From DAITAZ01 sp036824045 (GTDB lineage Bacteria; Pseudomonadota; Gammaproteobacteria; Burkholderiales; Rhodocyclaceae): a stretch of 64,000 nucleotides of DNA. The notes beneath the pieces were generated by a model. It had not been told where the DNA came from, did no database searches, and saw nothing but the letters and a program-made list of their open reading frames with translations. The stretch is taken from contig DAITAZ010000009.1 in the NCBI GenBank assembly GCA_036824045.1, forward strand, positions 1 through 64,000. The letters are read 5' to 3'. The position numbers and the translations under genes are program-made. Shown piece by piece: positions 9,105 through 18,041 of this stretch. How positions within the stretch are numbered: the first letter of the stretch is position 1; the number at the start of each line of letters is the position of its first letter.

Positions 9105-9718
9105 TGCGGCACCTTTACGCCTTGCTGCACCGCCGGCCGGGCGGCAATCGCCTGGAACCAGCGTTGCACGGCAGGATAGGCGGCCAGATCGATCCCCTGC
9201 CACTCATGGCGGGCGACCCAGGGCCACACCGCCATGTCGGCGATCGAGTAGTCATCCACCAGATAGTCGCGCCCGGTCAGCCGCGCCTCGAGCACCCCGT
9301 AGAGCCGCGCCGTTTCGGCGCTGTAGCGCTCGATGCCATAGGGCACCTGTTCCGGAGCGAAGCGGCGGAAATGGTGGGCCTGGCCGAACATGGGTCCGAC
9401 GGAAGCCATCTGGAACATCAACCACTGCAGCGTCTGGTACCGGGTGGCGGGATCCTTGGCCAGGAAACGCCCGGTCTTTTCCGCCAGGTACCAGAGGATG
9501 GCGCCGGATTCGGCCAGGCTGAAGGGCTGGCCGCCGGGGCCTTCCTCATCCACGATGGCGGGAATCTTGCCGTTGGGGCTGATGGCCAGGTAGTCGGGCG
9601 CGTGTTGCTGGCCCTGGCCGATATGGACCGGCACAACCCGGTAGGGGAGGCCCAGTTCTTCGAGCAGAATGGACACCTTGTAGCCGTTGGGCGTGCCCCA
9701 GGTGTAGAGAGTGATCAT
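9101..9718 (-). CDS. Nu-class glutathione S-transferase (YfcG-like)
   Basis: Thioredoxin-fold GST of 205 residues. The N-terminal TPNGYK motif (9-14) with no catalytic tyrosine or cysteine is the mark of the YfcG/YghU Nu class, which has disulfide reductase and peroxidase activity with glutathione. A GSH-binding SPNGKIPAIVD and SLAESGAIL follow, then the all-helical C-terminal domain. It is transcribed divergently from the DUF2905 gene and overlaps the hydrolase gene downstream. The genome also makes glutathione through gshA/gshB at 49022-51274. Confidence 0.9.
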   Translation of the reverse strand: MITLYTWGTPNGYKVSILLEELGLPYRVVPVHIGQGQQHAPDYLAISPNGKIPAIVDEEGPGGQPFSLAESGAILWYLAEKTGRFLAKDPATRYQTLQWLMFQMASVGPMFGQAHHFRRFAPEQVPYGIERYSAETARLYGVLEARLTGRDYLVDDYSIADMAVWPWVARHEWQGIDLAAYPAVQRWFQAIAARPAVQQGVKVPQ

Positions 9719-9853
9719 GGATGGATTGTCGTTATCGGGCGGTGGGCGCCTGACCGGCGGGGCAAGTGCCCGACGGCGCGGCGAAATGGGCTATGGTGCG
9801 TGCTCCATGCCAATATCGGCAACGTTATAACCCAGCCGTAGCAGGAGTGCGCG

Positions 9854-10039
9854 ATGAAATGGCTGTTGACCCTATTGCTGACCGTGGTGGTGGCGGGTTT
9901 TTTCTGGCCCCGGCTCACCCGCCGGACCCGGCTGCCGGGGGACGTGACTCTGCGGCTGCGCGGTCGGGACTATGCCTTTCCCTTCACCAGCGCCCTCCTC
10001 TTGTCCGCGCTGGCCACGCTCCTGTTTAGGCTGCTGTGA
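9854..10039 (+). CDS. DUF2905-like small membrane protein
   Basis: Small 61-residue protein with two hydrophobic helices (3-18 and about 44-61) separated by a basic loop containing RLPGDV. The RLPGD motif and the layout of N-terminal helix, arginine-rich loop and FPFTSALLLS match the DUF2905 family, whose function is unknown. The ATG is preceded by an AGGAG at 9842-9846. Its whole second half and most of its first lie antisense to the 3' end of the PBP1C gene (overlap 9872-10039), which is unusual and discussed separately. Confidence 0.72.
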   Translation: MKWLLTLLLTVVVAGFFWPRLTRRTRLPGDVTLRLRGRDYAFPFTSALLLSALATLLFRLL

Positions 10040-12148
10040 GGCGGCATCCCGCCCGGGGCGGACCTCGATGCTCACCGCGTCGAACAGGCTGCCGTCCTCG
10101 CCGAGCAACTCGATGCGGTGGCTGCCCGGCCGGGGGGACCAGCCCGCCCGGCCCTCTTCGCCCGCCAGCGTTTCCGCCCCCACCCTGACCTGCACCCGCG
10201 CCGGCGCGGGCAGGTAGCGGATGATCACCTTCTGCCGGTTGAGGGGGATGTCCGGATCGAGGGCGATCACGGTGCCCTCGCCCGGACCCACCAGACGCGG
10301 GCTTACCGCCGGCAGCCCGGTGGCGACCACCCGGGTCTGGGTACCGTTGAGGAACCACTCGTCCCGCTCCGGTTCCACCGGCGGATCGAAGCGCACCTTG
10401 TACAGGGTCACGCCCCGGGGCGGGCGGGGCACGCGGCTCGGCACATCCACCGTCAGCGCCTGCTGCAATTCACGCCAGACCGGCGCAGCCGGGTAGGCGG
10501 CGGTCGCGTCGCGCATGGGCTCCGCCCCCGTGTTGCCTAACCAGACGGCCAGGGTGTGCCGGTCGGTGAACCCCAGGCACCAACTGTCCCGTTGCTCCCG
10601 GCTGGTCACGCAACGCAGTGCCGCCCAGCCACGGGGCCCCCGCTCGGCCATGAGCTCGGCGGTGATGAAGGCCGCGTCCCGGGCCATCACCGCCTTGCGT
10701 GGGGCAGGCTTGTCGTCCGGCAGCCAGCGGGCGGCGCTCCATTCGCCGCCATTGGCCAGGGCGCGGTAGGCGTTGGCCAGGCTGAACAGGCTGACCTCCA
10801 GCCGGCCCAGGGCCTGGGCCGGCAGCTCCGCCACCCCGCCGGCAGGCTCCAGTCCCAGGGCACGCAGGCGCTCCTGCATCGCCTCCTCCCCAACCATGGT
10901 GAGGGCACGCAGGGCCGGCACGGGCAGCGCGGCCGCCAGGGCCGTGCGCACACTGACCGGGCCACGCACCTCCGTCGGCGCTGTCGGCAACAGGGTGGCC
11001 AGCACCGGGTCGGCCGGCAGCGGACTGTCTTCGAGCACCGAAGCGGCGGTGAGCCAGCGTTTTTCCACCGCCAGTTGGTAGATGAAGGGCTGGAGCAGGG
11101 CGGCGGCCGGCCGGGGGACGAGCACCCCATCGGCAGCGGCCGGCAGGTCGCGGCCGCTGCCCACATAGGCCAGCACGTCACCCGTGGCGTTGTCCAGCAC
11201 CAGCACGGCGCCATCCTCCACGTGGCGGCCCGCCAGCTCGGCCAACTGGGTGCGCAGGGCGGCCAGGGCGATGCGCTGGATGTCGATGTCCAGCGTGCTT
11301 TGCAAGCGCTGCCCGGACCGGGTGAGCACGCGCCGGGCCAGATGGGGGGCGAGGGTATGGCGGGGCTGCACGCGGTGGCGGCTGGCCAGGTTGGTCAAGG
11401 CCAGGGCGTGTACGGCCGGGCAGGGCGGCGGTGGCTGAAGCTGGGCGGCGATGACGCAGGCGCGCCGCCCGACCAGGCTGGGTACCGCATTGGGCGCCCG
11501 CAACAGCGCCACCAGGATGGCCGCCTCGCGGGGGTCCAGGGCACCGGCCTCCTTGCCGAAGAGGTGCCAGGCGGCTGCCCCCACCCCCACCAGATCGCCG
11601 CGGAAGGGGGCGAGATTGAGGTAAGCCTCCAGGATCTGCTGCTTGCTCCAGGAGCGCTCCAGATCCCGCGCCGCCTTGAGCTGGTCCCATTTCTGGCCCA
11701 GGCTGCGGGGCTCGCCCTTGAGGATGTGCAGGGCCGGGTCGAGCAGGCCCGCCAGTTGCATGGTGAGGGTGGACGCCCCCCGCGGGCGGCGGCCTTCCAG
11801 CCCCCGCCAGATGTTCTCCCAGGCCGCGCCCACCATGGCCCGCCAGTCCACCCCGTCGTGACGGTAGAAGCGTTTGTCCTCGCTGTCGATCAGCGCCTGC
11901 TGCAGGGCAGGGGAGAGGGATTCCAGCGGCACCCATTCGAAGCGGCGCACCGTCTGGTCGACGCGCACCTCGGAGAGCGGCCGGTTGAGCCGGTCCTCCA
12001 GCACCGCCTCGGAGCTGACGTGTCGGGCCCGCACGGTGAAATAGTCCGGCGTTTCCGCCACAGCCGGGGCCGGGGCGAGCAAAGCCCCGAGCAGGCAGAG
12101 GCGGGTGAAGGATGATCGCAGGGCCGCGCGCACGGCAGACTCGCTCAC
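9872..12148 (-). CDS. pbpC: PBP1C-like glycosyltransferase with degenerate transpeptidase domain
   Basis: 758-residue product from a GTG eight bases after the polA stop. Order: signal or anchor helix (about 13-31), GT51 glycosyltransferase with both catalytic glutamates in place (E90 in SEDKRFYRHDG, E174 in QILEAYLN) and RGASTLTMQL, a penicillin-binding transpeptidase fold, and a BiPBP_C beta domain. The fold aligns by eye with PBP1C, but every transpeptidase motif is lost: SxxK reads ALLQ (A350, Q353), SxN reads ALP, and KTG is replaced in RCVTSREQRD. It should polymerise glycan but not cross-link. The last 55 or so residues after the BiPBP_C domain are charged low-complexity sequence antisense to DUF2905. 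Confidence 0.87.
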   Translation of the reverse strand: MSESAVRAALRSSFTRLCLLGALLAPAPAVAETPDYFTVRARHVSSEAVLEDRLNRPLSEVRVDQTVRRFEWVPLESLSPALQQALIDSEDKRFYRHDGVDWRAMVGAAWENIWRGLEGRRPRGASTLTMQLAGLLDPALHILKGEPRSLGQKWDQLKAARDLERSWSKQQILEAYLNLAPFRGDLVGVGAAAWHLFGKEAGALDPREAAILVALLRAPNAVPSLVGRRACVIAAQLQPPPPCPAVHALALTNLASRHRVQPRHTLAPHLARRVLTRSGQRLQSTLDIDIQRIALAALRTQLAELAGRHVEDGAVLVLDNATGDVLAYVGSGRDLPAAADGVLVPRPAAALLQPFIYQLAVEKRWLTAASVLEDSPLPADPVLATLLPTAPTEVRGPVSVRTALAAALPVPALRALTMVGEEAMQERLRALGLEPAGGVAELPAQALGRLEVSLFSLANAYRALANGGEWSAARWLPDDKPAPRKAVMARDAAFITAELMAERGPRGWAALRCVTSREQRDSWCLGFTDRHTLAVWLGNTGAEPMRDATAAYPAAPVWRELQQALTVDVPSRVPRPPRGVTLYKVRFDPPVEPERDEWFLNGTQTRVVATGLPAVSPRLVGPGEGTVIALDPDIPLNRQKVIIRYLPAPARVQVRVGAETLAGEEGRAGWSPRPGSHRIELLGEDGSLFDAVSIEVRPGRDAASQQPKQERGQRGQEEGAGEGKGIVPTAQPQSHVPRQPGPAGEPGPEKTRHHHGQQ

Positions 12149-12155
12149 ACTGGTT

Positions 12156-14885
12156 TCAGTGGGCCTCGTCCCAGTTGGCGCCCGCACCCACATCCACCAC
12201 CAGCGGCACCGAGAGCGCGGCCACGCCGGCCATGAGGCCCGGCAGTTCGGCCTGCACCCGTGCCAGCTCGGCTTCCGGCACTTCCAGCACCAGTTCGTCG
12301 TGCACCTGCAGGATCATGCGGCTGGCCAGGCGCTCCCGCGTCAGCCAGCCATCCACGGCGATCATGGCCAGCTTGATCAGGTCCGCCGCCGTGCCCTGCA
12401 TCGGCGCATTGATGGCGGCCCGCTCCGCGGCCTGGGCCCGGCCCCGGTTGGAGGAGCGGATCTCGGGCAGCCACAGGCGGCGGCCGAACACGGTTTCCAC
12501 ATAGCCCTGGCTGCGGGCCTTGGCGCGGGTTTCTTCCATGTAGCGGGCCACGCCCGGATAGCGGGCGAAGTAGCGGTCAATGTAATTCTGCGCCGCGCTG
12601 CGTTCCAGGCCCAGGTTCTTGGCCAGGCCATGGGCGCTCATGCCATAGATGAGCCCGAAGTTGATCACCTTGGCGTAACGCCGCTGCTCGCTGCTGACCT
12701 CCGCCGGCGTGGTGGAAAAAATCTCCGCCGCCGTGGCCCGGTGCACGTCCTCGCCCCGGGCAAAGGCTTCCAGCAGGCGGGCATCGCCCGACAGGTGGGC
12801 CATGATGCGTAGCTCGATCTGGGAATAGTCCGCCGACACCAGCCGGTGCCCGGCCGGGGCCACGAAGGCGGCGCGGATGCGGCGGCCCTCCTCGGTGCGC
12901 ACGGGGATGTTCTGCAGGTTGGGATCGGAGCTAGCCAGCCGGCCAGTGACGGCCGTGGCTTGGGAATAGCTGGTGTGCACCCGGCCGGTACGGGGGTTGA
13001 CCATCCGCGGCAGCTTGTCGGTGTAGGTGCTCTTGAGCTTGGCCACCGTGCGGTAGTCCAGGATCAGCTTGGGCAGCGGGTAATCCAGCGCTAGTTGAGC
13101 CAGCACCTCTTCGTCGGTGGAGGGCGCGCCGCCCGGGGTTTTTTTCAGCACCGGCAGGCCTTCGCGCTCGAACAGGATTTCCTGGATCTGCTTCGGGGAA
13201 TTGAGGTTGAAGGGCTGGCGCGCCACCCCGTGGGCCTGCTGCTCCAGTTCCATCATGCGCTTGCCCAGTTCGTGGCTTTGCTGCGCCAGCTGCGCGCCGT
13301 CGATGAGCACGCCGGTGCGCTCCATCCGCTGCAGGATGCCCGCCACCGGCACTTCCAGCTCCCGGTAGAGGGTTTCCAACCGCGGCTCCCGGGCCAGCTC
13401 GGCATGGAGTTTGTGGTGCAGGCGCAGCGTCACGTCCGCGTCCTCGGCGGCGTACTCGGTGGCGCGGGGCACGGCGACCTGGGCAAAGCTGATCTGGCTG
13501 GCGCCCTTGCCGGCCACTTCCGCGTAGGTGATGGTCCGGATGCCCAGGTGGCGCGCCGCCAGGCTATCCATGTCGTGGCTGCGGTCGCTCTCCAGCACGT
13601 AGGACTGGAGCAGGGTGTCGTGGGCAATGCCGGCGAGGCGGATGCCCTCGTTGGCGAAAACATGGGTGTCGTACTTGAGGTTCTGCCCCAGCTTGGCGTG
13701 GGCGGGGGATTCCAGCCAGGGCTTGAGCCGGGCCAGGACCTCGGTATCGCCGAGCTGGACCGGCGCATCCGGGTAACTGTGGCGCAGGGGCAAATAAGCA
13801 GCCTCACCCTCGCGGATGGCAAACGAGATGCCCACCAGCCGCGCCGCCATGGGGTCCAGACTGTCGGTCTCGGTGTCCAGCGCCGTCAGCGGAGCCGCCT
13901 CCAGCCGGGCGACCCAGGCTTCAAACCGGGCCGCGTCCAGGATGGTCTCGTAGCCCCCCCGGTGCGCGCCCTCCGGCTGGGCCGCAGCGGCGCCGGGGCG
14001 GGCAGGCGCCGCCGGCGCCTGAGCAAGATGCGCGCCGCCGTTGGCCCGCAGTTCCTTGAGCCAGCCCTTGAATTCCAGCCGCTCGAACCACTGGGCCAGC
14101 GCGGCTTCGTCCTGCGCGCGGGGGGTCAGGGCAGTGACCGGTTCCTCCAGGGCCACATCGCACTTCACGGTCAGCAGTTCCCGCCCCAGGGGCAGGAACT
14201 CCAGGTGCTTGCGCAGGTTCTCACCCACGGCACCGCCGATCCCGGGGGCACCGGCAATCACCCCGTCCAGGCTGCCAAACTGGGTCAGCCATTTCACCGC
14301 CGTCTTGGGCCCCACCTTGGCCACGCCGGGCACGCCGTCCACCGCGTCCCCCACTAAAGCGAGATAGTCCACGATCCGTTCGGGCGGCACGCCAAACTTG
14401 GCCGCCACGCCGGCTTCGTCCAGCACCTCGTTGCTCATGGTGTTGACCAGCCGCACCCGGGGTGTGACCAGTTGCGCCAGATCCTTGTCGCCGGTGGACA
14501 CCACGCAGTCGAAACCCTGGGCTTCCGCTTGCCGGCACAGGGTGCCGATCACGTCATCCGCCTCCACCCCCGGCGCGCAGATCAGCGGCCAGCCCAAAGC
14601 GGCGATACAGGCATGCAGGGGCTCGATCTGGCGCACCAGGTCGTCGGGCATGGGCGGGCGGTGGGCCTTGTAGTCCGGGTACAGATCGTCCCGGAAAGTC
14701 TTGCCCTTGGCATCGAACACGCAGGCCCGGTAGTCCGCCTTGTAGTCACTCAGGAGCCGGCGTAGCATGTTCAGCACCCCATACACGGCCCCGGTGGGCT
14801 CACCGGCCTGGTTGCGCAGATCGGGCAGGGCATGGAAAGCGCGGTAGAGGTAGGACGAACCGTCCACCAGCAGCAGCGTGGGCAT
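12156..14885 (-). CDS. polA: DNA polymerase I
   Basis: Repair and Okazaki-fragment-processing polymerase of 909 residues. Order: 5'-nuclease domain (1 to about 290; VDGSSYLYRAFHA at the start and the aspartate-rich VEADDVIGTL), a 3'-5' exonuclease with the acidic pair intact in LTALDTETDSLD, and the A-family polymerase with motif A (SADYSQIELRIMA), the O helix (RRYAKVINFGLIYG) and motif C (VHDELVLEVP). All three activities look functional. It is transcribed divergently from the LOG-family gene; the pbpC-like gene follows after eight bases. Confidence 0.97.
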   Translation of the reverse strand: MPTLLLVDGSSYLYRAFHALPDLRNQAGEPTGAVYGVLNMLRRLLSDYKADYRACVFDAKGKTFRDDLYPDYKAHRPPMPDDLVRQIEPLHACIAALGWPLICAPGVEADDVIGTLCRQAEAQGFDCVVSTGDKDLAQLVTPRVRLVNTMSNEVLDEAGVAAKFGVPPERIVDYLALVGDAVDGVPGVAKVGPKTAVKWLTQFGSLDGVIAGAPGIGGAVGENLRKHLEFLPLGRELLTVKCDVALEEPVTALTPRAQDEAALAQWFERLEFKGWLKELRANGGAHLAQAPAAPARPGAAAAQPEGAHRGGYETILDAARFEAWVARLEAAPLTALDTETDSLDPMAARLVGISFAIREGEAAYLPLRHSYPDAPVQLGDTEVLARLKPWLESPAHAKLGQNLKYDTHVFANEGIRLAGIAHDTLLQSYVLESDRSHDMDSLAARHLGIRTITYAEVAGKGASQISFAQVAVPRATEYAAEDADVTLRLHHKLHAELAREPRLETLYRELEVPVAGILQRMERTGVLIDGAQLAQQSHELGKRMMELEQQAHGVARQPFNLNSPKQIQEILFEREGLPVLKKTPGGAPSTDEEVLAQLALDYPLPKLILDYRTVAKLKSTYTDKLPRMVNPRTGRVHTSYSQATAVTGRLASSDPNLQNIPVRTEEGRRIRAAFVAPAGHRLVSADYSQIELRIMAHLSGDARLLEAFARGEDVHRATAAEIFSTTPAEVSSEQRRYAKVINFGLIYGMSAHGLAKNLGLERSAAQNYIDRYFARYPGVARYMEETRAKARSQGYVETVFGRRLWLPEIRSSNRGRAQAAERAAINAPMQGTAADLIKLAMIAVDGWLTRERLASRMILQVHDELVLEVPEAELARVQAELPGLMAGVAALSVPLVVDVGAGANWDEAH

Positions 14886-14966
14886 CAGAGTCTCGCTTGA
14901 CAGGGTGTGGGCGCTGGCGCAACAGCCGGGTTGGCCGGGGCCTTCAACAAGAAGAAAAGGTTACCC

Positions 14967-15689
14967 ATGAGCGCTAAGGAAAAATTGCCGAAATTCGTCG
15001 CCCCCGCCGCCCAGAGCGACGCGGCGCGGGAATCGTGGCGCATTTTCGGGATTATGGCAGAGTTCGTGGAGGCCACCGAAAGGCTGGCGCCCATCCGCCC
15101 GGCGGTCAGCATTTTCGGCTCTGCCCGCGTGCCCCACGATCACATGTATTACCTGCTCACCGAGAAGATCGCCCGGCTGCTCTCCGACGCGGGCTTCGCG
15201 GTCATCTCCGGCGGCGGCCCGGGCATCATGGAAGCCGCCAACAAGGGCGCCTACTTCGGCAAGAGCCCCTCGGTGGGGCTCAACATCCAGCTCCCCATGG
15301 AGCAGGCCGCCAACCCCTACCAGGACATCTCCCAGACCTTCCAGCATTTCTTTGCCCGCAAGTACATGTTCGTCAAGTGCGCCACCGCCTACGTGGTGAT
15401 GCCCGGCGGCTTCGGCACCCTGGACGAACTGCTGGAAGCGCTGACCCTGATCCAGACCCGCAAGACTCGCAGGATCCCCCTGATCCTCGTGCATGAGCCC
15501 TACTGGCGTGGCCTGGTGGACTGGCTGCGGGACCGTCTGGTGGGGGAACACATGATCAACCCGGAGGACATGGACCTGATCCAGGTGATCAACGAACCCG
15601 AAGCCGTGGTGGAAGCCATCTTCAAGTACTACGAACGCCGCGGCTTCCTGCCACTGCCCGAAGAGCACGAACTGATGCTCAACCTCTGA
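14967..15689 (+). CDS. LOG-family protein (TIGR00730 Rossmann fold)
   Basis: 240-residue protein of the LOG/lysine-decarboxylase-like family. It carries the nucleotide-binding SGGGPGIMEAANKGA and the phosphoribohydrolase signature PGGFGTLDELLEALTL, the motif of enzymes that release cytokinin-type bases or 5'-AMP from nucleoside monophosphates. In bacteria the natural substrate is often a purine nucleotide. The ATG chosen has GAAAAGG just upstream; an earlier in-frame ATG at 14907 adds 20 unconserved residues. It is divergent from polA. Confidence 0.88.
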   Translation: MSAKEKLPKFVAPAAQSDAARESWRIFGIMAEFVEATERLAPIRPAVSIFGSARVPHDHMYYLLTEKIARLLSDAGFAVISGGGPGIMEAANKGAYFGKSPSVGLNIQLPMEQAANPYQDISQTFQHFFARKYMFVKCATAYVVMPGGFGTLDELLEALTLIQTRKTRRIPLILVHEPYWRGLVDWLRDRLVGEHMINPEDMDLIQVINEPEAVVEAIFKYYERRGFLPLPEEHELMLNL

Positions 15690-15782
15690 TCGCCCGCTCC
15701 GCTGCCGGTCACGCCGGCAGCGCCCCCGGGAGGCAGGAGGCCGTTCTGCTAGAATGGGCTGCGAACCTTGAAAGGAAGCCCT

Positions 15783-16121
15783 ATGCGCCGTTTGCTCAGC
15801 GTACTGCTGCTGGCCATCGCCCTGCCGGTGGCTGCCCAGAACTCGACCCCGCCCAAGCTCGAACCGCTGCCCGAGCCCCCGCCGCCGCCGCCCGGCACCC
15901 CGGCCGACGACGAAATGGAGCCCAAGGTCACCATCGTCAAACGCGGCAACGACACCCACCAGGAATACCGGGTCAAGGGTCGGCTCTACATGGTCAAGGT
16001 CACCCCCCAGCGGGGCAAGCCCTACTATCTGGTGGATCGCCGCGGCGATGGCGAGTTCTCCCGGATGGAAAGTCTCGATACGGGCCTGCGCGTGCCCCAG
16101 TGGGTGCTCAAGGAGTGGTAA
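15783..16121 (+). CDS. DUF2782 exported protein
   Basis: 112-residue protein with a clear signal peptide (MRRLLSVLLLAIALPVAAQ), a proline-rich linker and a compact domain of the DUF2782 family containing EYRVKGRLYMVKVTP and PYYLVD. Function unknown; it is common in betaproteobacteria and usually lies next to polA or the homoserine kinase gene, as here. The ribosome-binding site is GAAAGGAAG. Confidence 0.85.
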   Translation: MRRLLSVLLLAIALPVAAQNSTPPKLEPLPEPPPPPPGTPADDEMEPKVTIVKRGNDTHQEYRVKGRLYMVKVTPQRGKPYYLVDRRGDGEFSRMESLDTGLRVPQWVLKEW

Positions 16122-16162
16122 GTCCCGGCCGCGCCGCGCGCGGTTGAGGGCTGCCGGCCCGC

Positions 16163-17089
16163 ATGTCCGTCTTCACACCCGTTTCCGCCGACGATCTGCA
16201 CCCCTGGCTGGCCCGCTACTGTGTGGGCCGCCTTATCCACCTGCAGGGCATCGGAGAAGGGGTGGAAAACACCAACTACTTCCTCTCCACCCGCCAGGGC
16301 CGCTACGTCCTCACCCTGTTCGAGCGACTCTCCCAGGCAGACCTGCCCTTCTACCTGCATCTGATGGCCCATCTGGCACGACACGGGCTGCCCTGCCCCA
16401 CGCCCATCGCCGACCGGGACAACGAATACCTCAACCCCCTGCACGGCAAGCCCGCCGCCCTCATCACCCGCCTGCCCGGCAAAGCCGTCACCGAGCCCAC
16501 TGCCCGCCACACCGCCGTGCTCGGCGAACTGCTCGCCAGCCTCCATCTGGCCGGGCAATCCTACGGCCGCCGGCTCGAGAACCCCCGTGGCCCCCGCTGG
16601 TGGCACCAGGTCACCCCCCTGCTCCTGCCCCGCCTGCCCGGCGACGAAGCCGCGCTGCTGCGTGACGAGCTCGCCCACCAAAGCCGCCACCGCAGCCTCG
16701 AACTGCCCCGGGGCGTGATTCATGCCGACCTTTTCCGGGACAACGTGCTTTTTGACGGCGAACACATCGGCGGGCTGATCGACTTCTACTTCGCCGGCCA
16801 TGATGTCCTGCTCTTCGACGTGGCCGTCACCGTCAACGACTGGTGCCTCGCGCCGAACCTCGCCCTCGACCCCGCCCGCACCCAGGCCCTGCTGCAGGCT
16901 TACCAGGAACTACGCCCCTTCACACCCGGCGAGCGCCAGGCCTGGCCACTCATGCTGCGCGCCGCCGCTCTCCGCTTCTGGCTCTCCCGCCTCTACGACT
17001 ACCACCTGCCCCGGGCCGGCGAGCTGGTGCTGGTCAAAGACCCCGGGCACTTCCGGGACATGCTGCGGAGGAGGAGGGAAGAAGGGTAG
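16163..17089 (+). CDS. thrB: Homoserine kinase (type II, APH fold)
   Basis: Phosphorylates homoserine to O-phosphohomoserine for threonine synthesis. At 308 residues it belongs to the aminoglycoside-phosphotransferase-like homoserine kinases found in many betaproteobacteria, not the GHMP type of E. coli. Visible motifs are the glycine-rich GIGEGVENTNYFL near the N-terminus, the catalytic HADLFRDNVLF and the metal-binding IDFYFAG. It ends before a strong bidirectional terminator at 17211-17256. ThrH at 33974 is a second enzyme in this window that can act on the same metabolite. Confidence 0.92.
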   Translation: MSVFTPVSADDLHPWLARYCVGRLIHLQGIGEGVENTNYFLSTRQGRYVLTLFERLSQADLPFYLHLMAHLARHGLPCPTPIADRDNEYLNPLHGKPAALITRLPGKAVTEPTARHTAVLGELLASLHLAGQSYGRRLENPRGPRWWHQVTPLLLPRLPGDEAALLRDELAHQSRHRSLELPRGVIHADLFRDNVLFDGEHIGGLIDFYFAGHDVLLFDVAVTVNDWCLAPNLALDPARTQALLQAYQELRPFTPGERQAWPLMLRAAALRFWLSRLYDYHLPRAGELVLVKDPGHFRDMLRRRREEG

Positions 17090-17210
17090 GCCGCAAGACA
17101 GCAGCCAACGCAGAACGCAGCCATCACGCTGCCGGACCCGGATACCCGCCTGCGGGCTGCGGCCACGGGTCGTCCAGCGGGTGTGCGACTGGCCGTAACA
17201 GATATCCACC

Positions 17211-17256
17211 GGGCAACAAAAAAGCCAACCTGCCGCGGTTGGCTTTTTTGTTGCCC
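17211..17256. terminator. Bidirectional intrinsic terminator, perfect 20-bp stem
   Basis: Arms 17211-17230 and 17237-17256 are perfect reverse complements around a 6-base loop. Each arm carries an A or T run of six inside the stem, so either strand gives a hairpin followed or accompanied by a U tract. It sits between the convergent thrB and DUF4197 genes and would stop both. Confidence 0.9.
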
Positions 17257-17326
17257 GTCCGAATAGTCGCGTGAATCCGAATGGGCGGGCGATGGGCATC
17301 GACTCCATCGCCCGCCCGCGCAGGGC

Positions 17327-18010
17327 CTATTTCCCGAGCGCCCCGAACACCTTCTTCGCCATGCTGCCGGCGGCGCCGACGGGGTTCTGGCGGATGGCTT
17401 TTTCTTCTTCGGCGATCATGAGGTAGAGACCGTCGAGGGCTTTGCGGGTGACGTAGTTGTCCATCTTGGCGTCTTCTTCCTTCACCACACCAAGCTTGGT
17501 GGCCTTGCCGGCGAGGGCGTCGTACTTCTGCGCGAGTTGCACCTTTTCCATGGACTTGCGCACGATGGGGAGGAATTTTTCGGTGAGGGGGTTCTCGGTC
17601 TTGCCCTTGAAGTACTGGGTGACGGAGTCTTCGCCACCGCTGAGGATCTTCTTGGCGTCATCCACCGACATCTGCTTGACGGCATCCACGAGCAGGGTCT
17701 TGGCTTCGGGCACGGCGGCCTCGGCGGCGCGGTTCATGGCGGTGATGAGTTCGTCAGCCTGCTTGCCCATGCCCATGGTGCGCAGCAACTTCTCGCCCTT
17801 GGCCAGAGCGCCGGGCAGGGGGATCTTGACCTTGTCGTTGCCGAGGAAGCCGTCGTTCTTGCCCAGCATGGCCACGGCCTGGTTGGCGCCCTGGGTCAGG
17901 GCTTCCTTGAGACCGCCGGAAGCTTCCTGGTTGGTGAGGTCGCCGAGGCCGAAGGCGAAGGCGGAGGCGCTGATGACAAGCCCGGTGAAAAGACCGAGAA
18001 TGGTTCGCAT
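17327..18010 (-). CDS. DUF4197 exported protein
   Basis: 227-residue protein with a signal peptide (about 1-20, ...SASAFAFG) and an all-helical domain of the DUF4197 family. The family is periplasmic, widespread in proteobacteria and of unknown function. The start is supported by AGGAG spaced seven bases before the ATG; a longer reading was dropped because it crosses the divergent thioredoxin-like gene. Only 31 bases separate the two start codons, so they share a compact divergent promoter region. Confidence 0.87.
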   Translation of the reverse strand: MRTILGLFTGLVISASAFAFGLGDLTNQEASGGLKEALTQGANQAVAMLGKNDGFLGNDKVKIPLPGALAKGEKLLRTMGMGKQADELITAMNRAAEAAVPEAKTLLVDAVKQMSVDDAKKILSGGEDSVTQYFKGKTENPLTEKFLPIVRKSMEKVQLAQKYDALAGKATKLGVVKEEDAKMDNYVTRKALDGLYLMIAEEEKAIRQNPVGAAGSMAKKVFGALGK

Positions 18011-18041
18011 GAAGTTCTCCTGTAAGTGTTGCCTGTAACGC

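Noticed and set aside
9104..9203. A longer start for the alpha/beta hydrolase that would add 33 residues.
   Set aside because: The added part is antisense-free but lies inside the GST coding sequence in another frame and shows no conserved features; the ATGA overlap gives a better start.
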